Positions 1-7,473 are shown, counted from the stretch's first letter. The stretch: DNA of 10,021 nt from Puniceicoccales bacterium (GCA_031284845.1 JAITXH010000011.1:1-10021); one strand, 5' to 3'. A program made the numbers and translations. The notes: a model not told the origin generated them from the letters alone.

Positions 1-597
1 GGGACGGACGGTTCGACGGAATCCGTTTCCGGCGGGCTTTATGCGGCGTGGCTGCACCGTGCCGGCTGGTATGTGGACGGTGCATTCAAGGCGCAGTATT
101 TTGACTCGAAGTATGACACGGTCGGCGATGGCGGTAAGTTTACGGCGTATGGTTTTGGCTTTGAGTTAGAGGCCGGGCGTCAGATCGAGATCGCCTCGTC
201 CTGGTTTGTGGAGCCGAGCATCCACGCCGCCTACACGCACATCTTCACGGAAGGTTATACGAGCCGCCGCGGATTGCGTGTATCGAACGAAGACAGTGAT
301 GTGTTCCGGATTGGCGCGTCGGCGCGTTTGGGGCGGACCTTTGATTTAGGCGGACACGGACAATTGCAGCCCTATTTGAGTATTGGTGTGGACTGGATGA
401 CGAGTTCCGGCGGTTCTGTTCGCGTGAGTGATGTCAGTCTGCGTCCGAATGTGGATGGTGCCCGGGTTCGTGGCGGTCTTGGGACGATTTGGCAGCTTAG
501 CTCCCGCGACCAAGTTTACTTTGATTACGAGGCCGCGCTCGGGGAAAAGTATAATGTGCCGTGGTCAGTGAACATCGGCTACCGGAGGCGCTTCTAA
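1..597 (+). CDS. Autotransporter outer-membrane beta-barrel domain protein, C-terminal part (5' end outside window)
   Basis: The frame is open from base 1 and ends with TAA at 595-597, giving the last 198 residues of a longer protein. The visible part looks like the C-terminal barrel of a type V (autotransporter) protein. It begins with a GGLYAAWLHRAGWYVDG stretch, which is a common strand pattern in the autotransporter beta-domain family. It continues with alternating polar/hydrophobic strands separated by Gly/Asp/Ser-rich turns (for example ELEAGRQIE, FVEPSIHAAYTH, LQPYLSIGVDW). It ends in NIGYRRRF, with the terminal Phe typical of proteins inserted by the BAM complex. Family knowledge: the barrel anchors a secreted passenger in the outer membrane; the passenger and signal peptide lie outside the window. 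An internal GTG at 73 could be mistaken for a start, but the similarity runs upstream of it. The gene converges on aroE. Other porin-like barrels are possible but fit less well. Confidence 0.85.
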   Translation, partial: GTDGSTESVSGGLYAAWLHRAGWYVDGAFKAQYFDSKYDTVGDGGKFTAYGFGFELEAGRQIEIASSWFVEPSIHAAYTHIFTEGYTSRRGLRVSNEDSDVFRIGASARLGRTFDLGGHGQLQPYLSIGVDWMTSSGGSVRVSDVSLRPNVDGARVRGGLGTIWQLSSRDQVYFDYEAALGEKYNVPWSVNIGYRRRF

Positions 598-607
598 AAA
601 GAAGCGC
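588..607 (+). terminator. Perfect stem-loop across the autotransporter stop codon, possible weak terminator
   Basis: GCGCTTCT at 588-595 is the exact reverse complement of AGAAGCGC at 600-607, with an AAAA loop. The stop codon TAA at 595-597 lies at the top of the stem and in the loop. No T-run follows on either strand, so this is not a textbook intrinsic terminator. The place, at the end of a gene converging on aroE, suggests a transcript-end or stability role. That role is inferred. Confidence 0.4.
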
Positions 608-624
608 TGAGACGGGGAAAGGCA

Positions 625-647
625 GGGCGGCGGCGAGTGCGCTGCCC
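625..647 (-). terminator. GC-rich hairpin in the convergent gap after aroE, possible terminator
   Basis: GGGCGGCG (625-632) pairs with CGCTGCCC (640-647) through eight base pairs including one G-T wobble, with a 7-base loop. It lies 10 bases beyond the aroE stop on the minus strand. The sequence after it on the minus strand is pyrimidine-rich but has no true T-run. It may help end aroE transcripts; support is the position only. Confidence 0.3.
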
Positions 648-657
648 GATACCTCTC

Positions 658-1593
658 TTATCCTTCCAGCATCTGGCGCATGAGTTCGACAGGGGCTTTG
701 CGCCCTGTCCACAGTTCAAAGGCCAGTGCCCCTTGCCAGCACAGCATTGAGCGCCCGTCTGCACCGGGTGCGCCTGCCACACGCGCGTCCCGCAGAAAGG
801 CCGTCTCCGACGAGCCGTAAACGATGTCATAGGCGCACATTTCGGGACGCCAGAAAGAGGCGGGCACCGGAGACGGGTCATCCGGTTTCAGGCCAAGCGA
901 GGTGGCGTTGACGACTATGGCACCCGTTGGAATTTCCGGCAGAGGAATAATGCCCGCTGACAACAAAAAGCCGCGAATGCGCCCGGCGGCTTCGGGAAAA
1001 CTTTTACGCAAGGCGGATAAGAGCGTTTCCAGTCGGGTGCTGTCGCGGTTGCCGATCCAGAGCGCCGAGCAGCCTTCGGACAGGGCTGTGGCCGCAATGG
1101 CCCGCGCTGCGCCGCCCGCGCCCAGCAGAGCGATTGTGGCGTCGCGTAGCGGGGCACCCGGATTTTCCAGCAAAGCCCGCGCAAAGCCCGGCCCGTCTGT
1201 GTTGTGCCCTGTGTAGCCGTCCGGATTGCGGACGAGGGTGTTCACGGCTCCTGCGGCTGCTGCTGCGGCGGCAAGGTGTGTGACGTGAGCGCAGGCGAGC
1301 ACTTTGTGGGGCAGGGTGAGGTTCAATCCGATGAAGTTGTGCCCGTGAAAGAGTTGAAGCGCTTGGGGCAATGCCTGGGGCGCGATTTCAAATTTGTAGT
1401 AGCGCCAGCGGGCCAGTTCGGGTGCTTCCCCGGCGAGTGCGGCCAGCGCTGCGTTCTGCATGCGCGGGCTGCGTGAGTGCCCGATGGGCTGCCCGATCAC
1501 GGCCAGCGAAGGCTCCCGGCGCTGCCAGTGCTCCAAGTCGGCGAGTGTAAAAACGTGCTCGCAGTCAAAACCGGGAAAAGACGTGGTGCTCAT
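658..1593 (-). CDS. aroE: Shikimate dehydrogenase (NADP+)
   Basis: This enzyme reduces 3-dehydroshikimate to shikimate with NADPH, the fourth step of the shikimate route to chorismate and aromatic amino acids. The 311-residue protein shows the family order. The substrate domain has GQPIGHSRSP (34-43, shikimate-binding serines), LTLPHK (92-97, catalytic Lys97) and GAVNTL (115-120), then GHNTDG (129-134, catalytic Asp133). The nucleotide fold starts with GAGGAARA (158-165), and NRDSTR (182-187) follows the second strand, where NADP phosphate specificity is set. VNATSLGL (228-235) and a C-terminal MLCWQGALAFELWTG (283-297) complete the match. About 30 residues precede the conserved core, longer than usual; the next Met is inside the core, so the ATG at 1593 is kept. 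A run of seven to eight alanines lies near 107-114. It starts 16 bases after the gatB stop on the same strand, so co-transcription is likely. No Shine-Dalgarno is visible. Confidence 0.95.
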   Translation of the reverse strand: MSTTSFPGFDCEHVFTLADLEHWQRREPSLAVIGQPIGHSRSPRMQNAALAALAGEAPELARWRYYKFEIAPQALPQALQLFHGHNFIGLNLTLPHKVLACAHVTHLAAAAAAAGAVNTLVRNPDGYTGHNTDGPGFARALLENPGAPLRDATIALLGAGGAARAIAATALSEGCSALWIGNRDSTRLETLLSALRKSFPEAAGRIRGFLLSAGIIPLPEIPTGAIVVNATSLGLKPDDPSPVPASFWRPEMCAYDIVYGSSETAFLRDARVAGAPGADGRSMLCWQGALAFELWTGRKAPVELMRQMLEG

Positions 1594-1609
1594 GCTAAAA
1601 CTTTTGTTT

Positions 1610-3157
1610 TTATACGATCAGGCGTCTGAGGATTTCGTCCACGAGCTTGGGATTGGCCTTGCCCTGTGAGGCTTTCATTATGGGGCCTTTCAGCGAATTG
1701 AGGGCTTTTTCGTTGCCGGCTTTAAACTCGGAGATGGGCTTTGCGGAAGAAGGCAGGGCCAGCACATCGAGGATGATTTTTTCAATGGCGCCGGTATCGC
1801 TACTCTGGCGCAGGCCTTTTTCATCAACGATGGCAGCGGCATCCCGGCCCGTGGCAAACATGGCGGCAAAGACTTCCTTGGCTTGCTGTCTGGAGATGAC
1901 GTCCTCGTCGGTGAGCTTGACGAGACCGGCGAGTTGCGCGGGTTTGACAGGGCAATCTGCCAATGAGAGCGGCTGGGTTGCGGCGGCATCCGGCTCTCCG
2001 GTGAAAGTGATATCCGGCGTGGCGGCACCGTCTTTTCTGGCTGCTGCGGCCAATGCGCCAAGCAGGTCGTTGGCGATGAGGTTGGCGACGGCAGACGGGT
2101 TGGCGGGGTGGGCGTGGGCCGCTGCTTCAAAATATTCGCAGAGCGATCTGTCTGGCACAAAAACGGAGGTGACTGTGAACGGCAGCTTGTATTGCTCCAT
2201 GTAGCGGCGCTGCCGGTCGTAGGGGCGCTCCGGCAGTGTGGCGGCGAGCCGGCTCTGTTCTTCCGGGGAGACTTTCACCGGCATTAAATCCGGGTCGGGA
2301 AAGTAGCGGTAGTCGTGGGCGTCTTCCTTGGAGCGCAGCGGGTAGGTGCGCCCGGTGTCGGCATTCCAGCCGCGGGTCTCCTGCCGGATCGTGCGCCCGG
2401 CTTCGACTTCGCGGATTTGGCGGCGCGCTTCGTAGGCGATGGCGTTTTTTACGCCGGAGATCGTGTTCAGGTTTTTCATCTCGGTGCGCGTGTTGAGCAC
2501 GGTCTCGCCGTGTGTGCGGACGCTTACATTGGCGTCGCAGCGCATCTGCCCTTTCTCCATGTCGCAGTCGGCGATGCCTGCAGTGACAAGCAACATGCGC
2601 AGTGCGTTGAGCAGGGCGACGGCTTCTTCGGGCGAGCGCAAGTCCGGCTCGGTGACGATTTCGAGCAGGGCGGCACCGGCGCGGTTGTAGTCCACGAGCG
2701 ACCCCGTGCCGGTGTGGGTGAGCTTGCCGACATCTTCTTCGAGATGGGCGTGATTGAGGCGGATGATTTTGTGTTCGCCCATGATGTTGCGTGCTGGGCC
2801 GGGAAGTTCTATCTCCACTTCACCGCCGAGGGTGACCGGGTGGTCTTTTTGCGTGATCTGGTAGTTTTTCGGGCTGTCGGGATAGAAGTAATTTTTGCGG
2901 TCCCAGTTGGTAAGTGCCGGGATTTGTGCGCCGACAAGGAGGCCGAAGCGCACGGACTGTTCGAGCGCGCGCCGATTCAACACGGGCAGTGCGCCGGGCA
3001 GGGCCAGCACCACGGGATCTATGAGGGTGTTGGGGGTGATGGCCTTCGGGTCAAGTTCGCCTCCGAATAGGTAGGGGACGGGCGCAAATACTTTACTGCG
3101 CGTCTTGAGTTGGACGTGTATTTCGAGGCCGATGACGGTTTCGTAGCCGGAGGACAT
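1610..3157 (-). CDS. gatB: Asp-tRNA(Asn)/Glu-tRNA(Gln) amidotransferase subunit B
   Basis: GatB is the kinase/tRNA-binding subunit of the GatCAB complex, which converts misacylated Glu-tRNA(Gln) or Asp-tRNA(Asn) to the amide form. The 515-residue protein has the normal full length. Visible family marks are VIGLEIHVQLKT (8-19), DRKNYFYPDSPKNYQIT (86-102), VDYNRAGAALLEIVTEPDLR (155-174), TEMKNLNTISGVKNA (225-239) and SKEDAHDYRYFPDPDL (276-291). A helical YqeY-like tail fills roughly the last 110 residues and ends in a RRLIV C-terminus. Many family members carry CxC and CPxC zinc-type cysteines between about residues 25 and 52; here that stretch reads VFAPVPYLFGG and later LIDPVVLALPG, with none. 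Some known GatB proteins also lack these cysteines, so this does not suggest loss of function. gatA and gatC are not beside it. The ATG at 3157 has no Shine-Dalgarno, but the conserved core begins a few residues later, fixing the start. aroE follows closely. Confidence 0.97.
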   Translation of the reverse strand: MSSGYETVIGLEIHVQLKTRSKVFAPVPYLFGGELDPKAITPNTLIDPVVLALPGALPVLNRRALEQSVRFGLLVGAQIPALTNWDRKNYFYPDSPKNYQITQKDHPVTLGGEVEIELPGPARNIMGEHKIIRLNHAHLEEDVGKLTHTGTGSLVDYNRAGAALLEIVTEPDLRSPEEAVALLNALRMLLVTAGIADCDMEKGQMRCDANVSVRTHGETVLNTRTEMKNLNTISGVKNAIAYEARRQIREVEAGRTIRQETRGWNADTGRTYPLRSKEDAHDYRYFPDPDLMPVKVSPEEQSRLAATLPERPYDRQRRYMEQYKLPFTVTSVFVPDRSLCEYFEAAAHAHPANPSAVANLIANDLLGALAAAARKDGAATPDITFTGEPDAAATQPLSLADCPVKPAQLAGLVKLTDEDVISRQQAKEVFAAMFATGRDAAAIVDEKGLRQSSDTGAIEKIILDVLALPSSAKPISEFKAGNEKALNSLKGPIMKASQGKANPKLVDEILRRLIV

Positions 3158-3494
3158 AACGGCGGCAGCATGTGTGCTTCGCGCAAGATGAGAATTAAAA
3201 AATCCGCTCCACGCGCCAAAGGCGGGAAGTATCGGGGGAGTGTCGGCGATAGCTGTCGTTGTTCAGGTCCGTCCGCTTGGCTCACGAAAATAAAAGATTT
3301 TTAGCCGCGAATACGAGTCACTGCGTTCTAGATTTTTGATTTTGCGGAATTTGGATCGGGAAATACCGTTTCTGGAAAGATGCCGAATTAAATAATAACT
3401 TCCTGTTTTTAGAGGATGCCGCTCTTATTCTCCAGATGTCCGGGGTTGCAGATTATTGCCCGGTTGACTCACGCCGAGGTCGTTAGTGCTCTCC

Positions 3495-3538
3495 AAAAAA
3501 GACGCGCCGCTGCGCTCCCAAGGAGGCGCAGCGGCGCG
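3495..3538 (-). terminator. Strong intrinsic terminator of the LamG/propeller/di-heme gene
   Basis: CGCGCCGCTGCGC (3503-3515) is the exact reverse complement of GCGCAGCGGCGCG (3526-3538), giving a 13-bp GC-rich stem. Read on the minus strand the stem is followed, after GTC less its paired G, by six T residues (complement of A 3495-3500). It starts about 45 bases past the stop codon of the 3583-7347 gene and matches a Rho-independent terminator for it. There is no such T-run on the plus-strand side. Confidence 0.9.
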
Positions 3539-3551
3539 GATTATCCAATTC

Positions 3552-3565
3552 GTAATTTGTAATTT
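3552..3565. repeat. Tandem 7-base repeat GTAATTT x2
   Basis: GTAATTT occurs twice head to tail just beyond the stop of the minus-strand gene, inside an AT-rich patch beside the GC-rich terminator. Two copies can arise by chance. It is listed because heptamer repeats of this style occur elsewhere in bacterial intergenic DNA. Confidence 0.3.
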
Positions 3566-3582
3566 CTTACAATGCCAAGCAA

Positions 3583-6500
3583 TTACTTCACCGTAACTGC
3601 GGCTTCTTTTCGTTTCACGCCAACCGGCAGCTTGTTAAAGCCATTCGGATTTGGCTCGGCGTAAGCGGCATCCCCAGCCGTATCAAACGGGTCGAAGGGG
3701 CCGGGGCGCTGCACAATCGGTGCGGTTTTGATGCGCGGGCGTTGTGAGAGCCAGTCTTTGCCGTAGAAAGCGGGGTCTTCCATTTGGCGCAGTTCTTCTC
3801 CGCCGAAGAACGGTCCCATGGCGTCCACCCAGTGGATTACGCGCAGGAGATTCACGGGATCTACTTTGACGCCGTAATGCTTGCCGCTGGACATGCGCTC
3901 TACGAGGCGGCTCTTGTAAGAGAGTTTCGTCATGGCGGGGTAGGTGCTGTAGGCGGCTGGATCGTCTGTATTGAAACCTTCGACCATGATGGTGTCTGCC
4001 CAGCCAAAGCCGCCGGGGAGCTTATTCTTGGGGAGCTTGTAAGCACTGCCCCAGCTCGGATTGCCAAGGAGTGTCATGTAAGGCTCTTTGAAGCCGAGGA
4101 AGCCGGGACGCAACTTGGAGTTGAATGTCTTAAAGGCGACCTTGCTTTCGTCTGCATGGCAGGAGCCGCAGTATTTATCGAGCGCTGGTTGGACGTAGCG
4201 TTCATAGCCGACCGTGATGTCCTGCCAGGGGACAGGGGTGATGTCGGCAGGGGCACGGCGGAAGGCCTTGCCAACTGCGGTTGCCGCCGGTGTGTTCATG
4301 TGTTGCTCGTGGCAACCGACACAGGCGCGGACTTCGCCGGGCTGGACGCCGGTGAAGCTCTTCATGGTCTGGAGTGCACGCTGGTCTTTGTCGAGGAGCT
4401 GGAAGTGGAGGGCGATGCCACTGGGTGCGTTGAAGTTCACGCTGCCGTCGTCTTCTATGGGAACGGTGCCGATAATCTTTTTGATGCCTTCAGACTGGAC
4501 GGCTGAGATTTCCGGGCCGGAGGAGGCATAAGGGCGTTTTGCCCAGAAGGTGTATGTCTTGTGCTCGATGGACCAAATACGCAGATACTTTGCTTTGTCT
4601 TTGAGCACTTCGGGCGCGTTCTCATAGACGTTATTGCTGTAAATCTGGCCGGTGCTCGGATTGTCGCGGGTCTCCCATGTCGGCCATTTGACCAAGTCGG
4701 GTTGCACGGCGGGGACGGGGCGCTTGCGCACGGGGATGGCATAACGGATGTTGTGTTCGCCTTCGTTGATGATTTCGCGATTGCCGTCGGTGTCCATCAG
4801 GAGGAGGACGAATTTATCGCCGTTTCTGCCTTTACGGGCGGAGACGAGGAAGTCCTTTTCGCTGAGCGGATACGGGGCGTCGTAAGAGGAATACGGGGCG
4901 TTGTGGTAATTGGCGCTTTCTTTGGGATCCACAGGGCCGTTATTGGTCTCCGGCCAGCTGATTTCCTGAGTGACCTTGGTGAGGCCGTCGGGGAAGTTCA
5001 GTCCTTTGGAGGGATCTATGATACCGATAGATCCTTCAAACCAGTTGTGGTGCCCGGCTCCGGTGAAGATGATTCTCTTGCTGTTGGGGATTTGGCGGGC
5101 GTCTTTGAGGAGGTCGGGCCATACGGACTGGTTCCCCCAGAAGGTCTGGGCGAGGGTGCCGTTTTGGTTCATTGTCCAGAGGCTTTGTGCGCGCCAGAGG
5201 GGTTTGTCGGTGTATTCCCAGCGGGTGTAAATCACGCGCCCGTCGTGCATGACGGAGGGTGTGTATTCAGGTTCGCCGTTGCGGGAGATGATGTAGAGGG
5301 ATTTGTCGCCGGGCTTGGTGTCGAGCGCCATTCTCGCGGTGACAAAGGCGTTGGTCGTGGGCATGCAACGGACGTAGATGTGTCCGCGCGTGGTGGTGAA
5401 CATGATGTTCTTGCCATCGGGGAGGTAAATGGGGTCAAGGTCGTCGAACATGCCGCCTGTGAGTTGGCGCAGCCCGGAGCCATCTATCCCGATTTCGTAG
5501 ATGTGAAATGTTTTCTCGTTATGCGGCTTGAAGGAGAAGAGGACTTTTGATGCGTCAAAGGAGAGGTCCGGGCGCCAGAAGGTGCCGCCGAGGGGTTCCT
5601 GCGGGGAGAGCAAGGTGAGTTTGCCATCGGGCTGGAGTCCTTTTTGGACGAGGAGGCGTCCGCCTTTGGAGAGGGACATGTAGCCGAGGCGGTGGCGCGT
5701 CTCGTGTGTCCATTCGCTGCCGCTGGGATTCGGGCTGTCGGTGTAGAGGACGGTGTCGAAATCCACGACCGGGTTTTTGAACATGATTTCGCGTTTCAGC
5801 TCACGCACGGCGAAATAGAGGTCTTTGGGGGAACCGTTTCTGTCCTTAATTTTGTTTTCAAGAGCGGTGAGTTTGCTCTGGTAATCTGCAGTGTCGCTTT
5901 TGCTAAAGCCGATACGCTCCAGAATGCGCCGGGTGTAGCCGACTTCATTTGTCGCGTGCTGGATGGTGGGCTTGCCGTTGACCTGATAGAGCCATTCGCT
6001 CTCGATGAGGCGGCGTGCTTCGACGGCGGAGCGGTTTTTGGTCTTCGGTGTTTTGGCACCGTCGCCGCCCCATGCGATGCGCTCGGCCTGGGAGGGGCGT
6101 TCGTTTACGAGGCCTTCGACGAAGAGCACTGATTCGACGGAGAGCGGCTTGCCGGCTTCGAGGTCGGCTTTGATGGCCTTGGCGCGTTCCCAATAGGCAC
6201 GATCTTCTTTGTTGAGGACGCTCCACTGAAGGGGGGTGAGGGGCAGGTATTCAAAAGCGTTCGCCGGGACATAGACTGACAGATAGGAGGCGCGTTTGTT
6301 CAACTCCGACTGAGAGAGCAGGGCGAGGTCCACCGGGTTCTTTTTCCACTTGGCGACGTAGTCGTTGGTCTCGACGGGAAAGTCGGCGCGCAAGAGGCGC
6401 TGCAATTCGATTGCGGCGAAGGCGTCCGGCTTGGCATCAGCTTTGGCGTTGCTTGCTATTGCGGCGAGTGTCGTTTCAAAGGAGGCGGTTTTCTTGTAAA

Positions 6501-7347
6501 GTTTTTTCGCGGTCTCGCGGGCGGTTTTCGCGTTGTCTGAGGGCTGCTGTTTGCCTTCGGCGTAGAGGGCACCGAGTTGCGCGGCGTTGAGCGCTTTGGA
6601 GTAGAACCGGACGTCATCAATCTTTCCGGAGAAAAAGTTTTGCTTGCCGTCCATCGAGCCGATGTGGAGCGGTGCGCCGGGAGTGCTGCCGTCGGCGGGT
6701 GCCCAGTCGCGTCCGGCTCCGGGAGACTCGACGTTGACGAAGTCATAGACGGTGGTCAGCGGGGACTGGCGTTCCTGGGAGCCGATTTCACGCCCGTCGA
6801 GCCAGACGCGCATTGTTTTGCCGTCAAAGGTGCCTGCGACGAAATGCCAATTGCCGTCGGTGATTTCTTTTTTGAGGACGAGGCCACGGCACTCGACGTA
6901 GTTTCTGCCGCAACTGAGGCCGAGCGCGAGGACGTTGTCGTCTTGAAGGGCGAACACGAGGCGGGATTCACCGTCTTCTTTGCGCACGATTGTACAATCG
7001 TCGTTGAACGGCTGCGGGGGCAGGCGTCTCTTGACTTTGCGATGGACGACCGTGGAGAGGCGGGTGGGTGCGATCCATGCAGAAAAGGTCAAGTGCTGGA
7101 TGTTTTTGGGAAGCACATCGGGTGTGATGGCGACCACGCCCTTGCCGGGAAATTCCAACGCGTTGCCGAGGATGCCAGTCACGGATTTGACATCCTTGTC
7201 AAGTGTGGCAGGGAAACGGGCATCTGCCGCATTGTCTCCGGAAGCGTTATCGAGGGTCCAGCGCCCGATTAGCCCGTCGTCTGCCGCATGAGTGGTCATG
7301 CCGGCCGCGACAACGAGCGCGAATGTGGATATGAAACGTGTGAACAT
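3583..7347 (-). CDS. Exported LamG / PD40 propeller / di-heme protein, hydrazine synthase alpha-like
   Basis: This 1254-residue protein begins with a signal peptide (about 1-21, cleavage near THA-ADD), so it acts outside the cytoplasm. Residues about 26-266 form a LamG/concanavalin-like domain: GLIGRWTLD, LTFSAWIAP, GNWHFVAGTFDGKTMRVWLD and GKIDDVRFYSKALN are typical. About 270-530 is mostly helical, with no family I recognise. About 535-920 holds TolB/PD40-type blades (FWRPDLSFDASKVLFSF, DDLDPIYLPDGKNIMFTT, YTPSVMHDGRVIYTRW). About 930-1190 resembles the middle and C-terminal parts of hydrazine synthase alpha, with IGTVPIEDDGSVNF (959-972) and two c-heme motifs, CVGCH (1009-1013) and CGSCH (1060-1064), then HWVDAMGPFFG near 1172-1182. 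Such proteins occur widely in Planctomycetota and Verrucomicrobiota without anammox, so hydrazine synthesis should not be assumed. The substrate is unknown; LamG hints at carbohydrate or surface binding. It stands alone, with its own terminator, and has no visible Shine-Dalgarno. Confidence 0.88.
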   Translation of the reverse strand: MFTRFISTFALVVAAGMTTHAADDGLIGRWTLDNASGDNAADARFPATLDKDVKSVTGILGNALEFPGKGVVAITPDVLPKNIQHLTFSAWIAPTRLSTVVHRKVKRRLPPQPFNDDCTIVRKEDGESRLVFALQDDNVLALGLSCGRNYVECRGLVLKKEITDGNWHFVAGTFDGKTMRVWLDGREIGSQERQSPLTTVYDFVNVESPGAGRDWAPADGSTPGAPLHIGSMDGKQNFFSGKIDDVRFYSKALNAAQLGALYAEGKQQPSDNAKTARETAKKLYKKTASFETTLAAIASNAKADAKPDAFAAIELQRLLRADFPVETNDYVAKWKKNPVDLALLSQSELNKRASYLSVYVPANAFEYLPLTPLQWSVLNKEDRAYWERAKAIKADLEAGKPLSVESVLFVEGLVNERPSQAERIAWGGDGAKTPKTKNRSAVEARRLIESEWLYQVNGKPTIQHATNEVGYTRRILERIGFSKSDTADYQSKLTALENKIKDRNGSPKDLYFAVRELKREIMFKNPVVDFDTVLYTDSPNPSGSEWTHETRHRLGYMSLSKGGRLLVQKGLQPDGKLTLLSPQEPLGGTFWRPDLSFDASKVLFSFKPHNEKTFHIYEIGIDGSGLRQLTGGMFDDLDPIYLPDGKNIMFTTTRGHIYVRCMPTTNAFVTARMALDTKPGDKSLYIISRNGEPEYTPSVMHDGRVIYTRWEYTDKPLWRAQSLWTMNQNGTLAQTFWGNQSVWPDLLKDARQIPNSKRIIFTGAGHHNWFEGSIGIIDPSKGLNFPDGLTKVTQEISWPETNNGPVDPKESANYHNAPYSSYDAPYPLSEKDFLVSARKGRNGDKFVLLLMDTDGNREIINEGEHNIRYAIPVRKRPVPAVQPDLVKWPTWETRDNPSTGQIYSNNVYENAPEVLKDKAKYLRIWSIEHKTYTFWAKRPYASSGPEISAVQSEGIKKIIGTVPIEDDGSVNFNAPSGIALHFQLLDKDQRALQTMKSFTGVQPGEVRACVGCHEQHMNTPAATAVGKAFRRAPADITPVPWQDITVGYERYVQPALDKYCGSCHADESKVAFKTFNSKLRPGFLGFKEPYMTLLGNPSWGSAYKLPKNKLPGGFGWADTIMVEGFNTDDPAAYSTYPAMTKLSYKSRLVERMSSGKHYGVKVDPVNLLRVIHWVDAMGPFFGGEELRQMEDPAFYGKDWLSQRPRIKTAPIVQRPGPFDPFDTAGDAAYAEPNPNGFNKLPVGVKRKEAAVTVK

Positions 7348-7374
7348 GGTCTATCTAAGTTAGTGAGAAAGGAA

Positions 7375-7407
7375 ACACGCATTCGGGGAAAATGTTCCCC
7401 TGCGTGT
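7375..7407 (-). promoter_or_regulatory. Bulged 13-bp hairpin in the leader of the di-heme gene
   Basis: ACACGCA (7375-7381) pairs with TGCGTGT (7401-7407), and GGGGAA (7385-7390) pairs with TTCCCC (7395-7400). Together they make a 7+6 bp stem with a three-base one-sided bulge (TTC on the plus strand) and a 4-base loop. It ends 27 bases before the ATG at 7347 on the minus strand. There is no T-run after it, and the HU terminator is a separate hairpin at 7417-7453. It may be a leader RNA structure or an operator; the role is inferred. Confidence 0.45.
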
Positions 7408-7416
7408 GGGAGTGGC

Positions 7417-7453
7417 AAAAAAAGACCGCCGTTGTTCACGGCGGTCTTTTTTT
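7417..7453 (-). terminator. Intrinsic terminator of the HU gene (symmetric, could work both ways)
   Basis: A-run plus GACCGCCG (7417-7431) is the exact reverse complement of CGGCGGTC plus T-run (7439-7453), with loop TTGTTCA. The stem is GC-rich and flanked by seven A and seven T residues, so both strands read as hairpin plus T-run. It begins 16 bases beyond the HU stop codon on the minus strand, which sets the likely use. It separates HU from the di-heme gene, which therefore needs its own promoter within 7348-7416. Confidence 0.93.
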
Positions 7454-7457
7454 CGGA

Positions 7458-7473
7458 GTAACGTGAACGTTAC
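7458..7473. repeat. Near-perfect palindrome at the HU stop codon
   Basis: GTAACGT and ACGTTAC are exact inverted arms separated by GA. The right arm overlaps the HU stop codon (TAA on the minus strand at 7470-7472). It could be a protein binding site or chance. Confidence 0.35.

Larger units (their letters stand above)
3158..3582. other. 425-base intergenic region between gatB and the di-heme propeller gene
   Basis: No convincing gene is seen on either strand; short open frames here have no family look. Bases 3290-3420 are clearly more AT-rich than the flanks and probably hold the gatB promoter on the minus strand, but I could not pick a convincing -35/-10 pair. The right end holds the terminator of the upstream minus-strand gene (3495-3538) and a tandem GTAATTT pair at 3552-3565. 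Confidence 0.6.

Noticed and set aside
1250..1275. GCTGCTGCTGCGGCGGC stretch as a microsatellite
   Set aside because: It encodes the alanine run of AroE (about residues 107-114) and mixes codons; it is ordinary coding sequence.
4561..5550. Long plus-strand open frame (329 codons) antisense to the di-heme protein gene, with other similar frames at 2315-3070, 3784-4506 and 6577-7272
   Set aside because: They lie opposite clearly coding minus-strand genes, share their codon phase constraints in GC-rich DNA, and their products look like no family.
3583..7347. Calling the large protein a true hydrazine synthase subunit
   Set aside because: No beta or gamma subunit, hydrazine dehydrogenase or other anammox gene is nearby, and similar proteins occur in non-anammox bacteria.
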